A stretch of 64,000 nucleotides of DNA from positions 3,737,501 to 3,801,500 of the forward strand of contig NZ_CP111085.1 in NCBI RefSeq assembly GCF_026278345.1, in the 5' to 3' direction. Each line of letters begins with the position of its first letter. Position 1 is the first letter of the stretch. Made by a program: the position numbers and the translations under genes. Shown here piece by piece: positions 42,550 through 49,628 of this stretch. The stretch is from Tellurirhabdus rosea. Lineage in GTDB: Bacteria > Bacteroidota > Bacteroidia > Cytophagales > Spirosomataceae. The notes below the pieces were generated by a model. That model was not told the origin of the DNA. It did not search any database and worked only from the letters and a program-made list of their open reading frames with translations.

Positions 42550-43659
42550 ATGAGTTTGATGAAACGCCTCTGCCCGATTTTTCTTTCCAGCTTGCTGGCA
42601 ATGTCAGCGTGGGCACAAACGCCACCGGCCTCCACCACGGCTGTTCCCGATACCCGTTCGTTCAAAATCTTCCAGTTTCCCGCCGACCGCATTCCCCGCA
42701 TCGACGGGAAGGCCGACGACTGGGCGATGGTGCCGGAGTCGTACACCGTGGGCATGGACCAGCTCATCGAAGACAGCGGCAAACAGCCCAAAGCCGACCC
42801 GAAGAATCTGGATGTGAAGGTGAAAGTGGCCTGGGTGAAGGGCCTCAACCGGCTGTATTTTCTCTACGAAGCCTACGACAATTACTGGGATTTTGCCCGT
42901 CCCGACCTGCACAACGACACCTTCGAAATCGTCGTGGACGGCGACCAGTCGGGCGGGCCGCTCATCGACCGCTTTCATCCCAACAAAAACCTCGACAAGT
43001 GGGACGCGTATTTCTCCTTCCACGGCGTTCACGCGCAAAATTACCACATTTTTACGCCCGCCGAAGGCAAGGACTGGACACTGGCCTGGGGGTCGCAGCC
43101 GTGGATCAAGCGCCTGCCGTACGCCAACGCAGCGACTTCGTACAACTTCAAACCCGGCGAGTCGGGTCGGCTGACGCTGGAATTCTGGATTACGCCTTTC
43201 GATTATGCCGGTTCGGAAGGGCCGCAGCGGGCCGTGGAAACGCCGCTGACCGAAGGCAAAAACGTGGGCCTTTGCTGGGCGATTATCGATTATGACGACG
43301 TAAAATCCGAGAAGAACAACGGCTTCTGGAACCTCTCGAAAGAGCACACGATGTACGGCAACGCCTCGTATCTGCTGCCTTTCCGCCTCATGCCGCTGGA
43401 AACGTCCCTGAAAAAAGCCCTCACGGCCGACTGGAGCTTCAAACTGCTGGACGAAAAACGGCGGCTGGTGGCTTTTCAGGATAATTCGGAAGGCAAAATC
43501 ACCTCCTGGAAATGGGAGTTCGGCGACGGCACCACCTCCACCGAGCAGCACCCGATTCACGCCTACCAGCAACCCGGCCTCTACGTCGTGACGCTCTATG
43601 TGCAGGGGCCGGACGGACAGGCCCGCCGCGCGAAAGTCTGGGACGTGGCGATTCGGTGA
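42550..43659 (+). CDS. Secreted CBM9-like and PKD domain protein
   Basis: The 369-residue protein has a signal peptide (LCPIFLSSLLAMSAWAQ). Residues about 40-250 look like a family 9 carbohydrate-binding or DOMON-type beta-sandwich (IPRIDGKADDWAMVPESY, LYEAYDNYWDF, NDTFEIVVDGDQ). A PKD domain forms the end (WKWEFGDGTTSTEQHPIHAY, GLYVVTLYVQGPDG). Such proteins bind sugar polymers and often serve next to a hydrolase. It lies 115 bp after the GH28 gene, so it may hold the same substrate. No catalytic motif is visible. Confidence 0.82.
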   Translation: MSLMKRLCPIFLSSLLAMSAWAQTPPASTTAVPDTRSFKIFQFPADRIPRIDGKADDWAMVPESYTVGMDQLIEDSGKQPKADPKNLDVKVKVAWVKGLNRLYFLYEAYDNYWDFARPDLHNDTFEIVVDGDQSGGPLIDRFHPNKNLDKWDAYFSFHGVHAQNYHIFTPAEGKDWTLAWGSQPWIKRLPYANAATSYNFKPGESGRLTLEFWITPFDYAGSEGPQRAVETPLTEGKNVGLCWAIIDYDDVKSEKNNGFWNLSKEHTMYGNASYLLPFRLMPLETSLKKALTADWSFKLLDEKRRLVAFQDNSEGKITSWKWEFGDGTTSTEQHPIHAYQQPGLYVVTLYVQGPDGQARRAKVWDVAIR

Positions 43660-43725
43660 CTGAACGCTATCCGTCGTAAAGAATCGTGGCAGATTCGCTG
43701 GGAAAGGGAGCCGGGCGGCGTCCCG

Positions 43726-44124
43726 TCAGGTCGGCTGCCGTTCGCCGTAACAGTAGCAAAGTCCGTCGGGAGCCACCACAAAAAACACCTTCCAGTGGAC
43801 ATCGCCGTGCTGTTGCGACGTAATGGGAGGCCGTTCAGCCGTCAGGCCGTTGCTTTTCAACTCGGCCCATGCGTTTTCCAGATTGTCGACTTCAAAAAAA
43901 CAGCCGTCCTGCTCAGGATCGCCGCCATTTTCGGCCAGACCAATTCGGATGTGATCTCTGGCCAGAACGACTGACGGGCAGGGCGTTTCCTGTCGGGATT
44001 CGAGCTGGAAACCCAGCGTCGTTTCGTAAAAGGGCAGGGCGGCCCCGAGATCACGGACGGGCAGGTTCAGGCTGTCCTGCTGATAAGGCCAGGCCTGTTT
44101 GAGGGTTGCTTTGAGAGGTTTCAT
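43726..44124 (-). CDS. VOC family protein (glyoxalase/bleomycin-resistance fold)
   Basis: The 132-residue protein reads LNLPVRDLGAALPFYETTLG near 20-39, DHIRIGLAENGGD in the middle and HWKVFFVVAPDGLCYCYGE at the end, the layout of a single VOC domain pair. Metal-ligand positions are not clearly filled, so it may bind rather than transform a ligand. It stands alone, converging on the gene before it. Confidence 0.85.
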   Translation of the reverse strand: MKPLKATLKQAWPYQQDSLNLPVRDLGAALPFYETTLGFQLESRQETPCPSVVLARDHIRIGLAENGGDPEQDGCFFEVDNLENAWAELKSNGLTAERPPITSQQHGDVHWKVFFVVAPDGLCYCYGERQPT

Positions 44125-44274
44125 CGGACCGGGAGTTGGTAGAAGGCAAAATGCCTGTCGGTTACGAAGCCAATACTAGCCGCGGCTCAACGTAATCTTT
44201 TTACGCCCTGAATCTTTTCGGAAAAGGATTTTTACCAAATAGCCCGTTGACGCCGCTGCTCATTCCCGACAAAG

Positions 44275-44299
44275 CAAAAAAGGCTGTGCGGACACAGCC
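44275..44299 (-). terminator. Intrinsic terminator of the MoxR gene
   Basis: On the minus strand GGCTGTG-tccg-CACAGCC is followed directly by TTTTTTGC. It lies 47 bp beyond the MoxR stop codon. Confidence 0.85.
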
Positions 44300-44345
44300 C
44301 TGGGGTGAGTTTTCAGTTCGAGGGAGCGGTCAAACCCCGGTTTTG

Positions 44346-45317
44346 TTACCGTCCAATCGCCACTTTTCGCAGAATGGAATCGACGATTTGCAGCGTCGTG
44401 ACGCCGTCGGCCTCGGCTTCGTAGTTGAGGTGGATGCGGTGGTTGAAAATGTCCGGCGCGATCTCCTTGATGTCCTCGGGCAGTACATAATCCCGCTGGT
44501 CGAAGTAGGCGAGGGCTTTGGCGGCGCGGTTGAGGTGGATACTCGCGCGGGGCGAAACGCCGTACTGGATGTACCGGGCCTCGTCGCGCAGGGCATAATC
44601 CAGCGGGCGGCGCGTGGCAAACACCAGTTCCACAATGTACCGTTCGAGCGTTTCGGACATCGTAATTTTGTTGATCTCGTCGCGGATGGCGAAAATATCG
44701 TCCTTGTCGAGCATCGGTTTCACCTCGTAATCGAAGTTCAGGTTCGACATCCGGCGCATCACTTCCAGTTCTTCGTCCTTCGACAGATAACCGACAAAAA
44801 CCTTCATCATAAACCGGTCCACCTGCGCTTCGGGCAGGGGGTAGGTGCCTTCCTGCTCGACGGGGTTCTGCGTCGCCAGCACCAGAAACGGCTTATCGAG
44901 CACGAACGTTTCCTCGCCAATCGTCACCTGTTTCTCCTGCATCGCTTCGAGCAGCGCGGACTGCACCTTTGCCGGGGAGCGGTTCACTTCGTCGGCCAGA
45001 ATCAGGTTGGCAAAAACCGGCCCCTGCTTCACTTCAAAGTCGCCCGATTTCTGGTTAAAGATCATCGTGCCGATGAGGTCGGCGGGCAGCAGGTCGGGCG
45101 TAAACTGAATGCGCTGGAAATCCAGTTGCAGCGTTTTGGCGAGCGTGCTGATGGTCAGCGTTTTGGCCAGGCCGGGGACACCTTCCAGCAGAATATGTCC
45201 GCCTGTGAACAGCCCGATGAGCAGCCGGTTGAGCAGCGCCTGCTGCCCCACTACGACCTGCCCCATCTCGTCGAAAACGCGGCGGATTTTATTGTGATAT
45301 GTGAGATCGGTAGTCAT
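44346..45317 (-). CDS. MoxR family AAA+ ATPase
   Basis: The 323-residue protein shows the MoxR core: HILLEGVPGLAKTLTISTLA (Walker A as GVPGLAKT), NLILADEVNRSPAKVQSALL (Walker B and sensor region), ATQNPVEQEGTYPLPEAQVD (a diagnostic MoxR stretch), and GVSPRASIHLNRAAKALA near the C-terminus. MoxR ATPases act as chaperones, usually with a VWA/DUF58 protein encoded next to them. No such gene is adjacent here, which is unusual. The start codon is directly next to an octamer repeat array. Confidence 0.93.
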   Translation of the reverse strand: MTTDLTYHNKIRRVFDEMGQVVVGQQALLNRLLIGLFTGGHILLEGVPGLAKTLTISTLAKTLQLDFQRIQFTPDLLPADLIGTMIFNQKSGDFEVKQGPVFANLILADEVNRSPAKVQSALLEAMQEKQVTIGEETFVLDKPFLVLATQNPVEQEGTYPLPEAQVDRFMMKVFVGYLSKDEELEVMRRMSNLNFDYEVKPMLDKDDIFAIRDEINKITMSETLERYIVELVFATRRPLDYALRDEARYIQYGVSPRASIHLNRAAKALAYFDQRDYVLPEDIKEIAPDIFNHRIHLNYEAEADGVTTLQIVDSILRKVAIGR

Positions 45318-45319
45318 GG

Positions 45320-45440
45320 GAATGATTGAATGATTGAATGATTGAATGACTGATTAGCTTCGCAGATTCAACCCCAGTCAGAGCTATTCAGTCATTCACC
45401 GCAGCGGCGGACCGCTCATTCACTCATTCAAAATTCAATT
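45320..45440. repeat. Octad-arm inverted repeat with shared GC core
   Basis: The left arm is four 8-bp units: GAATGATT at 45320, 45328 and 45336, and GAATGACT at 45344. The right arm has tattcagtcattcacc and ctcattcactcattcaaa. CCGCAGCGGCGGACCGC at 45399-45415 is the exact reverse complement of 10444-10460. The repeat starts 3 bp before the MoxR start codon and ends at the prmC stop. Confidence 0.85.
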
Positions 45441-46293
45441 ATATCGTTGCCTTTACAAAACGGTCCTTCCCGTGTATATCCTTGTATACCTGCACCGTTC
45501 GGTACGCGCGTTCCTCGAATACCCGGCGGGTTTCGTCGCCAAAGCGTTCGTTGATTTCTACGTAACAGGCCCCGCCTTCGGTCAGGTGGGCGCGGCCAAA
45601 ATCGGCGACGGCCTTGTAGAACAGCAGCGGATCGGTGTCTTCTACAAACAGGGCCAGGTGCGGTTCGTACCGCAGCACGTTCGGCTCCATTTCGGCGGCT
45701 TCCGAGTGCGTGACGTAGGGCGGATTGCTCACCACGCAGTCAAAACGGCTCGGACCGGCGGACGGGGACTCTTCATCGGCCTTCAGGATGTCCCGTTTTT
45801 CGAACAGAATTTCGGCCTGGAGTTGCTCGGCGTTCTGGCGCGCGATGTCGAGGGCTTCCTCCGACAAATCCCAGGCCGTGACGGTGGCCTGCGGCAGAAA
45901 GCGGGCGAGTGTCACGGCAATGCAGCCGCTGCCCGTACCGAGGTCGATGATGTTCAGTGGAGACGGCGCTTCGGCGTAGTCGCGGACGATGAGCCGGATG
46001 AGTTCTTCGGTTTCCGGGCGCGGAATCAGCACGGCAGGCGATACCTGGAACTCCAGGCCGCAGAATTCCGTCGTCCCGATCAGGTGCTGCACGGGTTCGT
46101 GTTCGTTCAGCCGCCGCACCAGTTCGGCCCAGTCGGGCTGCTGGGCGGGCAGCGGTTTATTGACAATCACGTCCGTGCGGCGAAACCGCAGAAAATGTTC
46201 AAACAGCAGGTATATAATGGCGCGGGCTTCTTCGGGGCGGTAGCCCTGCAGTTGTCCGACCAGCGAATCAAACAGCGACTTAGCCGTGGTCAT
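45439..46293 (-). CDS. prmC: Peptide chain release factor N5-glutamine methyltransferase PrmC
   Basis: The start is taken at ATG 46293 (MTTAKSLFDSLVGQL); upstream in-frame codons are intergenic repeat words. This gives 284 residues. LIPRPETEELIRL near 110 and IIDLGTGSGCIAVTLA near 136-151 form the SAM site. VVSNPPYVTHSEAAEM carries the NPPY motif that holds the target glutamine of RF1/RF2. The N-terminal helical domain (about 1-90) is the release-factor-binding part. It is divergent from ribD. Confidence 0.95.
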   Translation of the reverse strand: MTTAKSLFDSLVGQLQGYRPEEARAIIYLLFEHFLRFRRTDVIVNKPLPAQQPDWAELVRRLNEHEPVQHLIGTTEFCGLEFQVSPAVLIPRPETEELIRLIVRDYAEAPSPLNIIDLGTGSGCIAVTLARFLPQATVTAWDLSEEALDIARQNAEQLQAEILFEKRDILKADEESPSAGPSRFDCVVSNPPYVTHSEAAEMEPNVLRYEPHLALFVEDTDPLLFYKAVADFGRAHLTEGGACYVEINERFGDETRRVFEERAYRTVQVYKDIHGKDRFVKATI

Positions 46294-46390
46294 GCAGATG
46301 CGTAATTTTGCGTAAATCTGCAAAATCTTGCTGACATTTGGCATTCCACTTTTGACATTTGACGTCCAACCCCTGACATTGGACGTTTCT
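46294..46390. repeat. Short-word repeats in the prmC/ribD divergent gap
   Basis: Words of the type gcagatgcg, gcgtaaatctgc (46294-46325) are followed by tgacatttggcatt, tgacatttgacgtcc and tgacattggacgt. The arms are partly complementary (gacgtcc / ggacgt). It is a poorer example of the window's short-word elements. Confidence 0.5.
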
Positions 46391-46403
46391 TTATTCTTTG
46401 CGA

Positions 46404-47453
46404 ATGGCTGACTGGTTACCAAACGACATACTCTTCATGCGCCGGGCGCTGGAACTGGCCACTTTGGGACGGGGAAGCGTGAGCCCGAATCCGCTGGTGG
46501 GCTGCGTGATTGTGCACGGCGACCGGGTCATCGGCGAAGGCTGGCACCAGCGCTACGGCGAGGCCCATGCCGAGGTGAATGCCGTGCGGGCCGTCGCCGA
46601 CCCGGCCCTGTTTCCGGAGGCTACGGCCTACGTTACGCTCGAACCCTGCGCCCATTTTGGCAAAACTCCGCCCTGCGCGGATTTATTGATTCAGAAAAAG
46701 ATAAAGCGGGTCGTTATCTGCAACGAAGACCCCTTTCCGCTGGTCGATGGGCGCGGTATCCAAAAACTGCTAGCGGCGGGAATTGAGGTACAAACCGGCC
46801 TGCTGGCCGAGGAGGGTCGCGAACTGAACCAGCGCTTTTTTACCTGGGTGGAGAAAAAACGGCCCTATATCTTCCTGAAATGGGCCGAGACCGCCGACGG
46901 GTTCATGGCCCCGCCCGACCGCCGTCCGGTCGCCATCAGCGGCGCTCTGTCGCACCAGCTTGTTCACAAATGGCGCACGGAAGAGGACGCCGTTCTGGTC
47001 GGCACGGCCACCGCCCGGCACGACAATCCCCGCCTCAACGCCCGGCTCTGGCAGGGACGTAACCCCACCCGGCTGGTCATCGACCGAACGCTGCAACTGC
47101 CGCCCGACCTGCACCTGTTCGACGGTTCGCAGCCGACGCGGGTCTACTACGAAACCGGTTCGCCGGTAGCGCAAGAAGGCGTGACGTACGTGCCGCTTTC
47201 CGCCGACGAGCCGTTTCTGCCGCAGTTGCTGGCCGATTTATACCATAACAAACTACAATCCGTGATCGTAGAAGGCGGCGCGGCCTTGCTCGAAAGTTTC
47301 CTCAAAGAGGGCTTGTGGGACGAGGCGCAGGTGTTCAAAAGTCCGAAAACGCTGGGCGCAGGTGTAGCCGCCCCGATGGTCCGGGGAACGTTGAAAAGCA
47401 GCGAAAAAATAGGAGAGGATTGGTTAATGTCGTACCACAGCCCACGGTTTTAA
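46404..47453 (+). CDS. ribD: Bifunctional riboflavin biosynthesis deaminase/reductase RibD
   Basis: The start ATG 46404 (MADWLPNDILFMRRALELA) is preferred to a TTG two codons earlier; this gives 349 residues. The deaminase domain has HAEVNAV near 52 and LEPCAHFGKTPPCADLLI near 75-92, the Zn site. The reductase domain from about 145 has MFLKWAETADG-type sequence and SVIVEGGAALLESFL near 290. It makes the second and third steps of riboflavin synthesis. A TTATTCTTTG box ends 3 bp before the ATG, so the mRNA may be leaderless. The last residues SPRF and the stop lie in a CCCACGG palindrome. Confidence 0.95.
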   Translation: MADWLPNDILFMRRALELATLGRGSVSPNPLVGCVIVHGDRVIGEGWHQRYGEAHAEVNAVRAVADPALFPEATAYVTLEPCAHFGKTPPCADLLIQKKIKRVVICNEDPFPLVDGRGIQKLLAAGIEVQTGLLAEEGRELNQRFFTWVEKKRPYIFLKWAETADGFMAPPDRRPVAISGALSHQLVHKWRTEEDAVLVGTATARHDNPRLNARLWQGRNPTRLVIDRTLQLPPDLHLFDGSQPTRVYYETGSPVAQEGVTYVPLSADEPFLPQLLADLYHNKLQSVIVEGGAALLESFLKEGLWDEAQVFKSPKTLGAGVAAPMVRGTLKSSEKIGEDWLMSYHSPRF

Positions 47454-47568
47454 CCGTGGGTCCGAACGGTTTTCATCGTGGGTCCAAACGGTTTTCATTG
47501 TGAGTTAAAACGGTTCGTAGAATGCCGCGGTGGATCGTTCGTAGCCCACGGTTTAAACCGTGGGCTAC
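47441..47568. repeat. Paired CCCACGG palindromes in ribD/nagA convergent gap (REP-like)
   Basis: 47441-47460 is a near-perfect palindrome CCCACGGTTTTAACCGTGGG. 47541-47568 is a perfect 28-bp palindrome with the same arms extended by GTAG/CTAC. Between them gtccgaacggttttcatcgtg and gtccaaacggttttcattgtg are tandem degenerate copies. The ribD stop lies in the first palindrome and the nagA stop in the second. Arms match the hairpin at 18758-18782. Confidence 0.85.
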
Positions 47569-48698
47569 GTTGCAAACACCTCCCGACACCGCCATTCCTC
47601 GTCCAGCACGACCAGATTCGCCACGTAGCCCGGCGCAATCTTTCCCAGTTGGTCGCCCAGCCCGATAATCTCCGCCGGCACCGTAGACGCCATCCGCAGC
47701 GCCTCTTCCGGCTTCAGACCTACGTGGCGGATGCCGTTGCGCACCGCGTCGAGCAGGGTGATGGACGAGCCCGCCAGTTTGCCTTCCTGATTCGTGTAGC
47801 GCCCTTCGTGGTAACGAATGACGAAGTCCTCGAAGTCCAGCGCCGGGCGGGGCGGATTGGCAAAGATCGCGTCGGAAATAAGGAAAAGCCGGTCACCCAG
47901 CAGCCGATGGGCCAGCCGGACGGCCGCAAAATCGCAGTGAAACCCATCGACAACGATGCTTGCCCGGACGGTCGGGTGGTCCAGAATCGCCCCAGCCGTC
48001 CCCGGTTCCCGGCTTTCGAAGCCCCGCATGGCGTTGTAGAGGTGCGTCGCCAGCGGAATGCCGTTGTCGAAGGCTTCCGTGGCCTGCCGGTAGGTGGCGT
48101 TGGTATGACCCGCTGACAGGATAAAAGGCGTTCTCTGAAGCCATTGCAGCTGCTCCGGCGTAAATACCTCCGGCGCAATCGTCAGGATTTTAATCACGTC
48201 GCGGCCCGCGGTGAGCAGGTCGTTCAGTTCTCTGGCGTCGGGCGGACGCACGTACGACAGGCTGTGCGCCCCGCGTTTTTCGGGATTCACGTACGGCCCT
48301 TCGACGTGCAGGCCCGGCACGCCCAGCGGATGCTCGGCCCGGACCTCCCGCACCGCCCGGATGGCCTTGTCGATCACGTCGTAGGAGGTCGAGTACAGGG
48401 TCGGCAGCACGGTCGTCGTGCCGTTTCGGCGGTGGGTGTCGAGGATGTGCCGGACCGTCCCGGCCGTCGGATGCCCGTTCAGAAACTGTTCTGACCCGCC
48501 GTAAAGCTGCAAATCGACCAGACCGGGCACGAGCCAGCGGCCTCGTAGGTCGTAGATCGTGTGCGCGGCGTCACCGGACCCGTTCCGGTCGGTGGGTTCC
48601 ACCGATTCAATCCGGCCCTCCGAAACCCGGACCGTTGTATCGGGCAGGACTTCCGTGCCGGTAAAAACGGTCGCGTTGGTCAGAATCAGCTCTGCCAT
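47565..48698 (-). CDS. nagA: N-acetylglucosamine-6-phosphate deacetylase
   Basis: ATG 48698 (MAELILTNATVFTG) is preferred; this gives 377 residues. The amidohydrolase motifs are GLVDLQLYGG near 56-65, LHVEGPYVNPEKRGAH near 128-143, SAGHTNATYRQ and ATHLYNAMRG in the middle, and LFLISDAIFA with the catalytic Asp. The enzyme takes acetate from GlcNAc-6-P during amino-sugar recycling. It overlaps the end of aroE by 13 bp on the same strand, so the two are probably coupled although functionally unrelated. Confidence 0.93.
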   Translation of the reverse strand: MAELILTNATVFTGTEVLPDTTVRVSEGRIESVEPTDRNGSGDAAHTIYDLRGRWLVPGLVDLQLYGGSEQFLNGHPTAGTVRHILDTHRRNGTTTVLPTLYSTSYDVIDKAIRAVREVRAEHPLGVPGLHVEGPYVNPEKRGAHSLSYVRPPDARELNDLLTAGRDVIKILTIAPEVFTPEQLQWLQRTPFILSAGHTNATYRQATEAFDNGIPLATHLYNAMRGFESREPGTAGAILDHPTVRASIVVDGFHCDFAAVRLAHRLLGDRLFLISDAIFANPPRPALDFEDFVIRYHEGRYTNQEGKLAGSSITLLDAVRNGIRHVGLKPEEALRMASTVPAEIIGLGDQLGKIAPGYVANLVVLDEEWRCREVFAT

Positions 48699-49438
48699 AT
48701 TTCCCACGCTTTTTCGGCCTGCAGCTGAAGCATCGGCAGGCCGTTGTGCGTGGCGGCTCCGGCGGCTTTTCCTTTCTGCAAAAACAGCGTTTCGGCGGGG
48801 TTGTACACCAGATCGTACAGCAGGTGCTGCGGCGTCAGGGCGTCGTAGGGCAGAGCCGGGGCTTCGTCCACCTTTGGGTAGGTGCCGACGGGCGAAGTGT
48901 TGATAATCAGTTTGTAAGCCGACAGCACCGTCGCGTCGAGCTGTTCGTAGGAAAAGTCGTTTTCGGTGGCGCGGCGCGAAACCAGCCGGTACTGAATCGC
49001 CAGGTCCGTAAGGGCCGTCGTCACCGCTTTGGCCGCGCCGCCGTTGCCGAGCACGAGCGCTTTGAGGCTTTGGGTCGCCACGCCCTGCGCTTCCAGCCAG
49101 CTTTCCAGCGATTGCCGAAAGCCGTAGTAGTCCGTGTTATAGCCGATTTTCCGTCCGTCGGATAAGATTTTGATGGTATTCACCGCCCCGATGCGCCCCG
49201 CCGACTGTTCGTCGAGGGCATCCAGAAACGGAATCACCGCCTGCTTATGGGGAATCGTGACGTTCAGCCCGCGCAGACCGGGCGTCTGACGAAGAATCTC
49301 GGGGAAATCTTCGATGACGGGCAGCTCAAACAGGTCATACTGGCTGTCGGGAATGCCTTCCGCGGCAAATTTTTCGGTGAAGTATTTTTTGGAAAACGAG
49401 TGGGTAAGCGGGTATCCGATCAGTCCGTAGCGGTTCAT
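48686..49438 (-). CDS. aroE: Shikimate dehydrogenase
   Basis: The 250-residue protein opens MNRYGLIGYPLTHSFSKKYF, the shikimate-binding Ser region. LNVTIPHKQAVIPFLD near 78-93 carries the catalytic Lys. ALVLGNGGAAKAVTTALT near 127-144 is the NADP loop. It reduces 3-dehydroshikimate in aromatic amino acid synthesis. A TATCTTTG box ends only 5 bp before the ATG, suggesting a leaderless transcript. It is divergent from the GlmU-like gene. Confidence 0.95.
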   Translation of the reverse strand: MNRYGLIGYPLTHSFSKKYFTEKFAAEGIPDSQYDLFELPVIEDFPEILRQTPGLRGLNVTIPHKQAVIPFLDALDEQSAGRIGAVNTIKILSDGRKIGYNTDYYGFRQSLESWLEAQGVATQSLKALVLGNGGAAKAVTTALTDLAIQYRLVSRRATENDFSYEQLDATVLSAYKLIINTSPVGTYPKVDEAPALPYDALTPQHLLYDLVYNPAETLFLQKGKAAGAATHNGLPMLQLQAEKAWEIWQS

Positions 49439-49443
49439 GAGGG

Positions 49444-49451
49444 CAAAGATA
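49444..49451 (-). promoter_or_regulatory. Bacteroidota-type -7 box very close to aroE
   Basis: Minus-strand TATCTTTG fits TAnnTTTG exactly and ends 5 bp before the aroE ATG at 49438. The -33 region falls inside the heptad array that starts at 49454. Confidence 0.6.
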
Positions 49452-49453
49452 AC

Positions 49454-49590
49454 GGTTGAAGGTTGAAAGTTGAAGGTTGAAAGAAGGTTGAAGGGTTAAC
49501 GTTGAACGTGGCGCTGCCTCGTGCTGCCCTCCTGTGCAGGGCGGATGGCCTTCAACGTTAAACCTTCACCCTTCACCCTTCAACCTTAAA
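49454..49590. repeat. Heptad-arm inverted repeat in aroE/glmU-like divergent gap
   Basis: The left arm is GGTTGAA at 49454 and 49461, AGTTGAA at 49468, GGTTGAA at 49475 and 49486. The right arm is CCTTCAC at 49563 and 49570, CCTTCAA at 49577 and CCTTAAA at 49584. GGGTTAACGTTGAA (from 49493) pairs with TTCAACGTTAAACC (to 49564). The centre has a GCCCT/AGGGC hairpin. Confidence 0.9.
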
Positions 49591-49628
49591 CTTTTCCAGA
49601 TATTTGCATCCGCAACGCGTTAGCAGTT

